Part shown: piece after piece, positions 9,198 through 18,568 of the stretch
Layout: the number at the start of each line of letters is the position of its first letter
Position numbering within the stretch: the first letter of the stretch is position 1
Source: JACVRM01 sp963809765
Lineage (GTDB): Bacteria; Actinomycetota; Thermoleophilia; Gaiellales; Gaiellaceae
NCBI GenBank assembly: GCA_963809765.1
Contig: CAWEKT010000003.1
Coordinates: 372,001 to 436,000, forward strand
DNA length: 64,000 nt
Direction: 5' to 3'
Made by a program: the position numbers and the translations under genes
The notes under the pieces: generated by a model
What the model was told of the DNA's origin: nothing
The model's database searches: none
What the model saw: only the letters and a program-made list of their open reading frames with translations

Positions 9198-10035
9198 CGC
9201 CGCCCTTCGACGACCCGTCCGCGCCCGGCGAGGTCGTCCGTCACCGCGACCGCTTCGAATCCGAGCTCCCGCAGCAGCGAGGCGACGCTGGGTGCCTGGC
9301 CGTCGCCGACCTCGAGCACGAGCCAGCCCCCGGGCCGCAGCGCCGCAGACGCCGCCGCAGCCACGGACTCCGTCACGCCCGGCCCGACGAGCGCAGACCG
9401 CGGTTCCCAGTCGCGCACCTCCGGCTCGAGCGTGTGCGATCTCCGCGGAATCGACGTAGGGCGGGTTCGGACACAACGAGATCCCACGCCGCCTCGCCGA
9501 GGCCAGCGGCGGCGTCGCGGTGCTCGAAGCGCACACGGCCCGCCAGCCCGACCTCCTCGGCGTTCGCAAGCGCGACGGCAAGGGCGTCCTCGGAGCTGTC
9601 GATGCCGACGACACGTGCTGTCGGGTGCTCGTCGGCGATCGCGAGGGCGATCGCACCCGAGCCCACGCCGACGTCCAGCACGTCCGGGTGCTCGAAAGCT
9701 CCCAGCAGCGCCAGGCAGCGCTCGACGACGACCTCCGTCTCGGGCCGCGGAACGAGCACCCGCGGGTCGACGCGCAGCGTCAGACGCCTGAAGCCCCACG
9801 AGCCGAGCACGTAGGCGAGCGGCTCCCGCGCCTCGCGGCGGCGGACGAGCGCCTCGAGCGAGCTCAGCTCCGCCGCCGTGAGCGGCCGGTCGCCGTGCGC
9901 GTACAGCCTGGTGCGCGTCCAGCCGAGGACGTGCGCGAGCAGGTGCTCGGCGTCGACGCGCGGCGAGGGGCAGCCCGCGTGGGCAAGCCGGCGTTCCACC
10001 GCCGCCAGCGCCTCGCGCGCCGTGGGCTCGCCGTC
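9194..10035 (-). CDS. prmC: Release-factor glutamine methyltransferase, frameshifted in this sequence
   Basis: This SAM-dependent enzyme methylates the GGQ glutamine of the release factor encoded just upstream. The N-terminal helical domain reads REALAAVERRLAHAG and LLAHVLGWTRTRLY. The SAM motif is VLDVGVGSGAIALA, and the catalytic NPPYV motif is present. The frame breaks twice, near 9476 and 9433, on either side of NPPYV. The start is not settled: no ATG/GTG lies at the expected place next to the prfA stop, and the first in-frame GTG is at 9999. It sits directly after prfA and overlaps sua5 by 4 nt. Confidence 0.88.
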
Positions 10036-11083
10036 AGGCGGCCTGGACTTCGAGCGCGCGGCGGCGCTCCTCGTCGGCGAGGGCATCGGTGAACTCGTCG
10101 AGCTCGCCCTCGAGCACCTTGTCGAGCGCGTGCACGGTGCGGTGGACGCGGTGGTCGGTGACGCGGTTCTCGGGGAAGTTGTAGGTGCGGATCTTCTCGG
10201 CCCGCTCGCCGCTGCCGACCTGAGTGCGCCGCTGCGCGTCGAGCTCCGCCTGCTGCCGCGCTCGCTCGGCCTCCAGCAGCCGCGCACGCAGGACGCGCAT
10301 CGCCTTCTGCTTGTTCTGGAGCTGCGACTTCTCGTCCTGCATGGCGACAACGATGCCGGTCGGCACATGGGTGATGCGCACGGCCGAGTCAGTCGTGTTC
10401 ACGCTCTGGCCGCCCGGGCCGGTCGAGCGATAGACGTCGATCTTGAGATCGCTCTCGTCGATCTGGACATCGATCTCCTCGGCCTCGGGCATCACCGCCA
10501 CGGTGGCCGTGGACGTGTGGATGCGGCCCTGGGATTCGGTCTCGGGCACCCGCTGGACCCGGTGCGTGCCGCCCTCCCACTTGAAGATCGAGTAGGCGCC
10601 GTCGCCCTTGATCGCGAACGTCGCTTCCTTGAGGCCACCGCCTTCGTTCGTATTCGCCGACAGCTCCTCGATCTTGAAGCCGCGCCGCTCCGCGTACCGC
10701 GTCAGCATGCGATGCACCTCGCGGGCCCAGAGCGCCGCCTCGTCGCCGCCGGCGGCCTGGCGCACCTCGACGATCACGTCCTTGCCGTCCGCGGGGTCGC
10801 GGGCCACGAGCGCGAGCTTGAGCTCCTCCTCGAGCTCGGCCAGCTGCTCCTCGAGCCCGGGCACGAGCTCGCGCAGGTCGCCGTCCCCGCGTGCCGCCTC
10901 GAGGTCGGCGCTCACGCCGCGCCACTCAAGGCCGAGCTTGTAGGGCGACTCGAGCTCCTTCAGGCGCCGCCCGACCTCCGCCGCTTCACGGTGGTCGTTG
11001 TAGACGGACGGATCGGCCATGCGCTCCTGCGCCTCCTTGTAGGAGCGCTCGACCTCGTCCAGCAGTGCCTCGATGTCGGCCAT
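10034..11083 (-). CDS. prfA: Peptide chain release factor 1
   Basis: RF1 recognises UAA and UAG and triggers peptidyl-tRNA hydrolysis. The 349-residue protein is complete. An N-terminal coiled-coil-rich domain precedes RVPETESQGRIHTSTATVAV. The catalytic loop STGPGGQSVNTTDSAVR is followed by ITHVPTGIVV, whose PxT tripeptide is the RF1-type anticodon mimic (RF2 has SPF). The end carries KIRTYNFPENRVTDHR. It is upstream of and abuts prmC, which modifies its GGQ. Confidence 0.97.
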   Translation of the reverse strand: MADIEALLDEVERSYKEAQERMADPSVYNDHREAAEVGRRLKELESPYKLGLEWRGVSADLEAARGDGDLRELVPGLEEQLAELEEELKLALVARDPADGKDVIVEVRQAAGGDEAALWAREVHRMLTRYAERRGFKIEELSANTNEGGGLKEATFAIKGDGAYSIFKWEGGTHRVQRVPETESQGRIHTSTATVAVMPEAEEIDVQIDESDLKIDVYRSTGPGGQSVNTTDSAVRITHVPTGIVVAMQDEKSQLQNKQKAMRVLRARLLEAERARQQAELDAQRRTQVGSGERAEKIRTYNFPENRVTDHRVHRTVHALDKVLEGELDEFTDALADEERRRALEVQAA

Positions 11084-11140
11084 GGCAACCGGCAGGGTAG
11101 TCCCGCGCAGCGACGGCCCGGAGCGGCGCGGCGGGTGCGG

Positions 11141-11584
11141 CTAGCGGACGCCTGCCGCAAGCCGCGCGTTCACGCGGAGCTCGACGTTGCCCTTGAGCGC
11201 CTGCGAGACCGGACAGCCGTCCTTCGCGCCTTCGGCGGCCTCCTGGAAGCCGCCGTCGTCGAGGCCTGGCACCTCGCCCTCGACCTCGAGCACGGACTCG
11301 GTGATGCCGGTGCCGGGCACGAACGTGACCGTCGCCGAGACGGAGAGGCGATCGGGCGGCGTGCCGCCTCGCGCCAGCGCGCCCGACAGCGCCATGCAGA
11401 AGCACGACGCGTGCGCTGCTGCGATCAGCTCCTCGGGGCTCGTCTTGCCGCCCGGCTCCTCGGTGCGCGAGGCCCACGTCACGTCGAGCGGGCCAAAGCT
11501 GCCGCTGCCGACGCGCTCGATGGTGCCGTTGCCGCTCATCAGGTCGCCCCGCCAGGTCACCTCTGCTCGTCGCTGTGCTGCCAT
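11141..11584 (-). CDS. OsmC/Ohr family peroxiredoxin-like protein (copy 1)
   Basis: The 147-residue protein has the OsmC fold pattern. TSPEELIAAAHASCFCMAL carries the first catalytic Cys, and GAKDGCPVSQAL carries the second, both expected for thiol-dependent hydroperoxide reduction. The N-terminus reads MSGNGTIERVGSGSF, resembling OsmC of the enteric type. It starts 1 nt after the stop of a second OsmC gene, and the two are related but not close. A cytoplasmic organic-peroxide defence role is inferred from the family. Confidence 0.9.
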   Translation of the reverse strand: MAAQRRAEVTWRGDLMSGNGTIERVGSGSFGPLDVTWASRTEEPGGKTSPEELIAAAHASCFCMALSGALARGGTPPDRLSVSATVTFVPGTGITESVLEVEGEVPGLDDGGFQEAAEGAKDGCPVSQALKGNVELRVNARLAAGVR

Positions 11585-11585
11585 G

Positions 11586-12038
11586 TCAGGCTCCTTCCAG
11601 AGTCGGGTTCAGAGTCACCTCGGCGGTGGCGCCGACAAGCGCCGAGATCGGACAACCCTCGTGCGCGAGCTTGACCGCCTGCTCGAAGTCGTCTGCCGAC
11701 GCGCCCGGGACGCGGCCGCGGATGTCGAGCGTCGAGCTGACCACGCGGTGGTCGCCGCTCGAGATCTGGTCGATCGCGACCGTCGCGCGGACCTCGAGCC
11801 GCTCGGGCGGCATCCGCAGCTTGGTCAGCTCGGCGGCCAGCGACATCGAGTAGCAGCCCGCATGTGCAGCGGCGACCAGCTCCTCCGGGCTCGTCTCCCC
11901 CTGCGGGTCGGCGATGCGCGTCGGCTCCGAGAAGGGCAGACCCGCGAAGGCGCCGCTCGAGGCGGCCGTCACCGCCCCGCGGCCTCTCGCGGAGCTCCCC
12001 TCCCACACCACCTCGGCGATTCGCTCGGCTCGCGGCAC
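11586..12038 (-). CDS. OsmC/Ohr family peroxiredoxin-like protein (copy 2)
   Basis: This 150-residue second OsmC-family protein shares TSPEELVAAAHAGCYSMSL and KLAHEGCPISALV with its neighbour, so both catalytic cysteines are kept. I chose the GTG at 12038 because it avoids overlap with the preceding gene and begins the conserved RIAEVVWEG strand. Tandem OsmC genes between DUF1385 and prfA are an insertion into the usual housekeeping order. Confidence 0.87.
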   Translation of the reverse strand: MPRAERIAEVVWEGSSARGRGAVTAASSGAFAGLPFSEPTRIADPQGETSPEELVAAAHAGCYSMSLAAELTKLRMPPERLEVRATVAIDQISSGDHRVVSSTLDIRGRVPGASADDFEQAVKLAHEGCPISALVGATAEVTLNPTLEGA

Positions 12039-12049
12039 GAGCCGGAAAC

Positions 12050-12964
12050 CTACGCCATGACTTCGACGCGGCGCTCCGAGGGCGTGGCCCGCCCCTCGAG
12101 CTGAAGCACCTGGCGCAGCGCGTGGATCGACACCTCGATCTGGTCGAGGGTCGGCTCGCGCGTCGTCAGCCGCTGAAGCCAAAGACCGGGCGCGAGCAGG
12201 GCCATGAGCAGACGGTTGTCCGTGTGCTTGCCGGCGAAGCGGATCAGCTCGTACGCCACGCCGGCAATGACCGGCAGCAGCAGGATCCGACTCGCGATCA
12301 GCCAGTACCAGGGCGGCTGGCCGAGGAAGGCGAAGACGAAGATGGCGATGACCATCACCCAGAGCAGGAACGCGGTGCCGCAGCGCGGATGGATCTTGCT
12401 GAACTGCTGCACGCGCTCGGGCTCGAGCTCCTCGCCGGCCTCGTAGGCGTTGATCGCCTTGTGCTCCGCGGCGTGGTACTGGAAGACGCGCCGCAGGTCC
12501 GGCAGGAGCGAGATCAGCAGCAGGTAGGCGAGGAAGAGGGAGACGCGGATGGCACCCTCGACGATCACGAACCAGCCGGTCGTCTCGATCGGCAGCCAGC
12601 TCGTGATCAGCGCCGGCGTCACCTTGAAGAGCACGACGGCGAAGCCGATCGCGATCGTGAACGCGAAGATCAGCTGGCCGCGCGAGAGCTCGGTCGAGAC
12701 CTCGCCCTCCTCGTCCTCCTCGCGGGCGGCGACGTTTGCGGAGATCGCGAGCGCGCGGAAGCCGATCGCGAGGGACTCCCCGAGCGCGATCACTCCGCGG
12801 ATGATCGGGAGCCGGAACAGGCGGTTGCGCTGCATGAGCGAGCGGATCGAGCTGGACACCTGCTCGATCTCGCCCGTCGGCGTGCGGACGGCGACCGACC
12901 AGTTGGCCGGGCCGCGCATCATCACGCCCTCGAGGACGGCCTGTCCACCTATGGCTGCGCTCAT
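12050..12964 (-). CDS. DUF1385 family membrane protein (YqhQ-like)
   Basis: The 304-residue protein matches the DUF1385 pattern throughout: the N-terminal IGGQAVLEGVMMRGP, LFRLPIIRGVIAL, and the FQYHAAEHKAINAYEAGEEL motif rich in potential metal ligands. About four to five hydrophobic segments are visible (VIAFTIAIGFAVVLF-like, VSLFLAYLLLISLL, FLLWVMVIAIFVFAFL). The molecular function is not established; it is often predicted to be a metal-dependent enzyme. Its usual place beside rpmE and prfA is kept here. Confidence 0.88.
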   Translation of the reverse strand: MSAAIGGQAVLEGVMMRGPANWSVAVRTPTGEIEQVSSSIRSLMQRNRLFRLPIIRGVIALGESLAIGFRALAISANVAAREEDEEGEVSTELSRGQLIFAFTIAIGFAVVLFKVTPALITSWLPIETTGWFVIVEGAIRVSLFLAYLLLISLLPDLRRVFQYHAAEHKAINAYEAGEELEPERVQQFSKIHPRCGTAFLLWVMVIAIFVFAFLGQPPWYWLIASRILLLPVIAGVAYELIRFAGKHTDNRLLMALLAPGLWLQRLTTREPTLDQIEVSIHALRQVLQLEGRATPSERRVEVMA

Positions 12965-13022
12965 CGTTTCCTGCTATCGGCAGCGAGCGGCTCGCCGCAG
13001 AGGGTCGGGTTGTCCACCGCGA

Positions 13023-13241
13023 TCAGCCGCGGCGTGCGCCGCCGGCCTTCTCGAGGCGGCGCTGGAAGCGCTCGACGCGCCCACCCGAGTCGAGCAGCTT
13101 CTGCTTGCCCGTGTAGAACGGGTGGCAGTTGGAGCAGATCTCGACGTGGAGGTCCGCCTTGGTCGACCGTGTCTCGAAGGTGTTCCCGCAGGAGCACGTG
13201 ACGGTCGCCATGACGTACTCGGGGTGGATGTCGGCCTTCAT
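13023..13241 (-). CDS. rpmE: 50S ribosomal protein L31 (zinc type)
   Basis: The 72-residue basic protein begins MKADIHPEY and has CSC at the front and CSNCHPFYTGKQKLLDSGGRVERF. The four-cysteine pattern marks the zinc-binding C+ form of L31, which is usually swapped for a C- paralogue under zinc limitation. It starts inside the stop of the ilvA-like gene (ATGA at 13238-13241). Confidence 0.96.
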   Translation of the reverse strand: MKADIHPEYVMATVTCSCGNTFETRSTKADLHVEICSNCHPFYTGKQKLLDSGGRVERFQRRLEKAGGARRG

Positions 13242-14206
13242 CGCGCGGCCAGAATAGCAGAGGCGGTCTGGGCTGAAACGTTGCCTCCGGAGACGACTAG
13301 GACGACCGTTTCCCCCTGCTGGAATGCGACTTTCCCGGCCATGAGCGCGGCCGTCGTGGCCGCTCCCGCGGGTTCACAGGCCAGCTTCGCGCGGGCGTAG
13401 AGGAAGCGAAAGCCCGCCTCGAGCTCCTCCTCGCTGACGAGGACGACCTCGTCCACCAGCTCGGCGCAGACGGCGAGCGTGTTCTCCCCGGCGAACGGCG
13501 CGTTCAGCCCGTCGGCGACGGACTCGGTGGGGACCGGGACCGAGCGGCCGGCGGCCAGCGCAGCGTGCATCGCCCGCGAGCCCTCCGGCTCGACGCCGAT
13601 CACCCGGGTCTCCGGCGACGCGCTCTTGACGGCGGTGGCGACGCCACCGATCAGCCCGCCGCCGCCGATCGGAACGACGACCACGCTCGGCCTCGGCGAC
13701 GTCCTCCAGGAGCTCGAGCCCCACCGTTCCCTGGCCCGGCCATCGTGCGCGGGTGGTCGAAGGGGTGGACGAGCGTCCGGCCCGTCTGCTCCTGCACCTC
13801 GGCCAGCCGCTCGAACGCCTCGGCCGGCCCGCTCGCCGACAGGTCGACCGCTGCGCCGTACTCGCGCGTCGCCGCGATCTTCGCCTCGCTGGCTCCCTGC
13901 CACATGACGACGAGGCTGTCGATGCCCTCGAGCGACGCGCCGTAGGCGAGCGCCTGCGCGTGGTTGCCCGCCGAGATGCCGATCACCCCGGCCCGCCGCT
14001 CGGCGTCGCTCAGCGCCGCGAGATTGGTGAGGACGCCGCGCGGCTTGAACGAGCCGGTGCGCTGGAAGAGCTCCGCCTTCAGGTGGACGCTCGCCCCCGT
14101 GCGCTCCGAGAGCGTGCGCGAGCTGAAGGTCGGCGTGCGATGGAGCCGGCCGCCGATCGCCTCCCGCGCCCGATGGACGTCGTCGGGACTGACCGGCAGC
14201 CGGCAC
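13238..14206 (-). CDS. ilvA: Threonine/serine dehydratase, PLP fold type II, frameshifted in this sequence
   Basis: This PLP enzyme deaminates threonine or serine. The Lys motif is FQRTGSFKPRGV, AGNHAQALAYG follows, and PIGGGGLIGG binds the PLP phosphate. The C-terminus ends soon after VVLVVSGGNVSAQ, so there is no ACT regulatory domain; this is the short, catabolic-like form of about 320 residues. The frame breaks near 13735 (an extra C where GQGTVG should be read) and near 13690 (a missing C), restoring the frame overall. The start is unsettled. A GTG at 14206 with TACGAT 8 nt before it is the best guess but needs one more frame slip. Confidence 0.85.
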   Translation of the reverse strand: MPAAGQSRRRPSGAGGDRRPAPSHADLQLAHALGAHGGERPPEGGALPAHRLVQAARRPHQSRGAERRRAAGRGDRHLGGQPRAGARLRRVARGHRQPRRHVAGSQRGEDRGDARVRRSGRPVGERAGRGVRAAGRGAGADGPDARPPLRPPAHDGRARERWGSSSWRTSPRPSVVVVPIGGGGLIGGVATAVKSASPETRVIGVEPEGSRAMHAALAAGRSVPVPTESVADGLNAPFAGENTLAVCAELVDEVVLVSEEELEAGFRFLYARAKLACEPAGAATTAALMAGKVAFQQGETVVLVVSGGNVSAQTASAILAAR

Positions 14207-14290
14207 GAGAGTCGATCGTACGCACGGCGGTCGCCGCGGGGACCGCGCGCGACGACTCCCCGGTGCCGCGCTTCGTACGAGTCCGGAGCC

Positions 14291-15510
14291 GTGGAGAGCA
14301 GCCGCCACCCGGTTCGCCTGGTCCTGGCCGACGACGGCCGCCGGTCGCGGCTGACCGTCTTCTTCCGGCTGCTGCTCGCCCTCCCCCACCTCTTCTGGTT
14401 CCTGGGCTGGTCGATCGTCGCCCAGACGGCCGCGTTCGCGAACTGGCTCGCCGTCGTCATCTCTGGCGAGACACCGGCGATCTTCCACTCGTTCCTCGCC
14501 GCCTACGTCCGCTACACGACCCACCTCGGCGCGTACCTCACGCTCGGCGCCAACCCGTTCCCCGGCTTCTTCGGCCGCCCTGGCTATCCGATCGACGTGG
14601 AGTTCGACCCGCCGGCCCGCCAGCGCCGGCTGAGCGCGCTGGTGCGCATCGTGCTGGCCGTGCCCGTGCTCGTCCTCGCGTCCTTGCTCGGCGGGGGCGC
14701 TCTGGGTCTCGGCGGCGAGGTGGTCGCGGCGACAGCCGTGCTGCTCTGGTTCGCAGCCCTCGTGCTCGGCCGCGCTCCGCTCGGCTTGCGCGATCTCACC
14801 GCGTACTCACTCGGCTACGGCGCTCAGGCGCTCGCCTACGTCTTCCTCGTCGTCGGCCGCTATCCGGACAGCCATCCGGACCGCCTCCTCCCCGACGCCG
14901 CGCCTCGGCGGCACGCCGGTCCGCGTGCGCGTCGAGGACGGGCTCCGCCGCTCGCGGCTCACCACGCTCTTCCGCTTCCCGCTGTCGGCGCCGCACTTCG
15001 TCTGGCTCACCGGCTGGAGCGTGCTCGCCCTCCTGGCTGCGTTCGCGGCGTGGGTCGCAGCACTCGTCGTCGGCCGGACGCCGAGGCCGCTGCATCGCTT
15101 CCTGGCTGCCTACGTCCGCTACAGCAGCCACGTGACCGCGTTCGCCACCGTGGTCGGCAACCCGTTCCCGGGCTTCGTCGGGCGCGAGGGCAGCTACCCG
15201 GTCGACATCGCGATCGACGGCCCCACGAGCCAGCGCCGGCTCGTGACGCTCTTCCGGCTCTTCCTCGCCGTGCCGGCGCTCCTCGTCGCGAACGCGCTCT
15301 GGACCGTCCTCTTCGTCATCGCGTTCTTCCTCTGGCCGGTCGCGCTCATCCGCGGGCTCGGTCCCGCCCGGGCTGCGCGCACTCGGCGCGATTGCGATCC
15401 GGTACGGCGCCCAGACGAGCGCCTACCTGCTGCTCGTCACCGCGCACTACCCCGATGCGACGCCGACGTTGCGGCGCCCTCTGCCGGTGCCGGAGGAGGC
15501 ACCGGCGTGA
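14291..15510 (+). CDS. DUF4389 membrane protein with two tandem DUF4389 units, frameshifted in this sequence
   Basis: The protein starts at a GTG with a short arm leading to SRLTVFFRLLLALPHLFWF. Each half has the same plan: a DGxRRSRLT motif, two long hydrophobic helices, FLAAYVRYTTHLGAY or FLAAYVRYSSHVTAF, and NPFPGF. This is an internal duplication of the DUF4389 domain. Frames break near 14905 and 15370. The stop overlaps the M48 gene start (GTGA). The function is unknown; it is an integral inner-membrane protein. Confidence 0.8.
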
Positions 15511-16713
15511 GCGGCAGGCGCGCCGCGGAGGTTGCGCTGCTGGCCGTGCTGGCGGTCGTCTGGGTGGTCGCGGCGGCGCTGCTCTGGCGCACGCAGGTTC
15601 CCGACGACCTGACGCTCCCCGAGATCGACCTGAGCGAGCACTTCTCCGCGCGCGAGCTGAGCCGGGCGGCCGACTTCGAGCGCTTCCTGCGGATCCACTT
15701 CCTGCTCTCTCAGCTCGTGCTCCTGCTGACGCTGCTCGTCTGGGTCTGGCGCGGGCCGCGGTACACGCGCGAGTCCGCAGCCGGCCCGATCGGCACGGGG
15801 ATCCTGCTCGGCATGCTCGGCCTCGGGGTGGTCTGGCTGACGCAGCTGCCGTTCGCCATCACGGAGATCTGGTGGCTGCGGCGCTACGACCTGCTGCGCA
15901 CGGGCTGGGCGGAGGCGCTGCTCACGCACTACCTCGAGCTCTCGGGCGAGTTCCTCGGCATCGCCCTCACGCTGCTGATCGTCGTCGGCTTCGCCCGCTG
16001 GCTCGGCGAGCGCTGGTGGCTCGCCGCCGCGCCGGCGTTCGTCGCGCTCGCGGCGTTCTTCGCCTTCGTCTTCCCCTACCTGGGCGACACGGAGCGGCTC
16101 GAAGGACCCGCAGCTCCGCAGCGAGGCGCGCGCCATCGCCCGCGAGCAGGGGCTCGGCGACGTCAGGGTCGACGTCGAGGAGGTGGCCGAGGAGACCCCG
16201 GCGCCGAACGCCTACGCGACGGGCTTCGGCCCGACCAAGCGCGTCGTCCTCTGGGACACGCTGCTCGACTTCCCGGATGACCAGGTGGTCATGGTGATCG
16301 CCCACGAGTTCGGCCACCTCTCTCGCGAGCACGTGCTCAAGAGCATCGGCCTGTACGCCCTGTTCGCGTTCCCGGGCGCGTACCTCGTCGCGCGGTTCAC
16401 CCGCCGGCGAGGCGGCATGCGCGAGCCGACCGCCGTCCCGCTCTCCCTCTTCGTCGTCACGGTGCTCGGGTTGCTCGCGCTGGCCCCGGCGAGCGCGGTC
16501 TCACGCCGCTACGAGGCTGAGGCGGACTGGGTCGCGCTGGAGACGGTCGAGGACCCGGCGGCAGCAGAACGGCTCTTCGAGCGCTTCACCGAGATCACGC
16601 TCTCCGAGCCCGACCCGCCCGACTGGTTCGAGGTGCTCTCGTCGCACCCGTCGGTCGCGAAGCGGATCGCGATGGCCGTCGCCTGGCGGGAGCGCGAGGG
16701 CGCGGAGCGTTAG
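15507..16713 (+). CDS. M48 family (Ste24/HtpX-like) zinc metalloprotease, frameshifted in this sequence
   Basis: Several N-terminal transmembrane helices (LLAVLAVVWVVAAALLW and others) precede the catalytic part. The zinc motif HEFGH is at about 16300-16316, followed by two more hydrophobic helices. The third ligand is in YEAEADWVALE, giving the full M48 set. FSAREL and LGDVRVDVEEVAEETPAPNAYATG are usual for CAAX-type proteases. The frame breaks once, near 16103. It overlaps the DUF4389 gene by 4 nt, so the two membrane proteins are co-expressed. Membrane-protein quality control is the likely role. Confidence 0.83.
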
Positions 16714-16889
16714 GAACGGAACGGCCCGTGCGGGTCGCGCCACACGGCGACGGCCCCCACGATCGCAATCAGGAAACGACGCCGCAGGAGCCCCAGCACG
16801 ACGGCTGCAAGTCCGGCCAGGCCGACCGGGCCGAAGGCGATCCGGCGCTCGCCGTTCTCGGCTGGGCTATCAGGTGATGGCGTACTCAG
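16710..16889 (-). CDS. Possible 59-residue single-span membrane protein with a CTG start
   Basis: An open frame directly after the ETF-QO gene begins with CTG, 8 nt after a strong Shine-Dalgarno sequence (AAGGAGG at 16898-16904), and ends in TAA overlapping the M48 stop. It encodes one clear hydrophobic helix (FGPVGLAGLAAVVLGLL) flanked by RRR and a second weaker one (FLIAIVGAVAVW). It overlaps the last 20 nt of ETF-QO. There is no recognised family. The unusual start codon is the main doubt. Confidence 0.35.
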   Translation of the reverse strand: MSTPSPDSPAENGERRIAFGPVGLAGLAAVVLGLLRRRFLIAIVGAVAVWRDPHGPFRS

Positions 16890-18568
16890 GGCCCGAACCT
16901 CCTTCCGGCGGCGTCAGCCGCCCTCCCTTGGCGGTGATCGCGCCGCACTGCACGCAGTTCGACGGCGTCAGCTCGACCGTGACGAGACCGTCCTCCTCGT
17001 CGGCGCCCACCTCGTAGACGTGCGCCGGGCACATCGCCGCCCAGAGCTCGGCCAGCTCGCGAGGCACCTGGCGCTGGATGCGGATGTGGTTCGGCTGGTC
17101 GTCCCGCGTGCGGTTGCCCGAGGCGTAGACCGACGAGAGCTTGTCGAACGTGAGGCGACCATCAGGGGCGGGATACGAGGAGCGGCGGTCGGTGCGGATC
17201 AGCTCCTGCTCGGCATCCGGCTCGAGCGATGCGTCGCCCGGCGGGAAGCGGCCGAACGACGCCGTAATCGCACCCGCCTTCATCGCCCCGAGCCAGAAGC
17301 CGCTGCCAAAAGCGGGACGCATGTTGCGCACGGCCCGCAGGTCCTTCCAGACGAAGCCGCTCCTGAGGGCGTCCTCATAGGGCGCGAGCGCTCCGGGCCG
17401 CCACGGCGTCTCGCCTCGCTGCAGCGACGCGAACGCGGTCTCTGCGGCGAGGCGACCGGACTCGATCGCGTAGTGGACGCCCTTGAGCGCCGGGACGTTC
17501 ACGAGGCCGGCGCCGTCGCCGACGATCATCATCCCCGGCGCGTGCAGGGTCGGCACCGAGAGGTAGCCCCCCTCGGGGATCGTCTTCGCACCCCACGCGA
17601 CCCGCTCCCCGCCTTTGAGGATCTTGCGAACGAGGCGGTGCGTCTTCAGCTGCTGCAGCAGGTCGTGGACCGAGAGACTCGGGTCGCGGTAGTCCAGGCC
17701 GACCACCATGCCGACGGTGACGTGGTCCTCGCCGAGCGGGTAGATGAACGACCCGCCGAACTCGCGGTACTTCCGGCCGGAGCGCAGCGGCCACCCCATC
17801 GTGTGGACGATCCGATGCAGCTGCTTCGGCACGCGCCAGACCTCCTTGACGCCGAGCGCCCATACCTGCGGGTTATCGCCGTGCAAGCCGAAGCGGTCGA
17901 TGGCGACACCGGTCAGGTGCCCCTGCGTTCCCTCGGCGAGGACGGTCACCCGGGCCGTGATGTCGCTGCCGGGCTCGAAGTTGCCGAGCTCCTCCCCGTC
18001 GCGTCCGCGTCCGCGGTCGCCGGTGCGCACACCGACGACGCGCCCGCCGGAGACGAGCAGCTTCTCGGCCGTCGTCTCGGCGAGGATCGTCGCGCCGCCC
18101 TCCTCCGCCTGCTCGGCCAGGAAGCGCCCCAGCTGCGAGAGCGAGGCGATGTAGTTGCCGTGGTTCCGCATCGTCGGCGGCGCCGGGATGCGGAGTGCCG
18201 TGCGCGAGCCGAGGAAGTAGACGGCCTCGTCCTCGACGGGGCCGTGCAGCGGCATGTCGACCGTGTGCGCGCCGATCGCCGAACAGGCGGCGCAGCGAGC
18301 GCGGGTTGACGACGGCGCCCGAGAGCAGGTGGGAGCCCGGCTGCTTGCCCTTGTCCAGCACGGCGACCGGTACGTCGCCCAGGCGCTCCGCAGACTCCGG
18401 GGCCTCCTCGAGCAGCTGGCCGAGCCGGATCGCGCACGCGAGCCCGGCCGGGCCGGCGCCGACGACCAGGACGCCGACCTCGATCCGCTCGTCGGGCGGA
18501 TCGGTCGGCTCGGCCACGAACTCGTTCGCCGCTACGGGCGGCGGGAAGTCGGCGGGCTTGACGCTCAT
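16870..18568 (-). CDS. Electron-transfer flavoprotein:quinone oxidoreductase (ETF-QO/FixC-like), frameshifted in this sequence
   Basis: This enzyme takes electrons from reduced ETF to membrane quinone. The FAD-binding VLVVGAGPAGLACAIRL is near the N-terminus; KGKQPGSHLLSGAVVNP and the C-terminal ferredoxin-like domain follow. The frame breaks once near 18275. The iron-sulphur part has CPAHVYEV and NCVQCGAITAKGG: only three of the four cysteines usual for a 4Fe-4S ligand set are visible, since the family pattern is CVHCKTC. The ATG overlaps the etfA stop (ATGA). It is the last gene of the etfB-etfA-etfQO operon. Confidence 0.9.

Noticed and set aside
13241..13262. TATTCT as a leaderless promoter of rpmE
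   Set aside because: It lies inside the ilvA coding end and is 9 nt away from the start. The ATGA overlap already explains rpmE expression.
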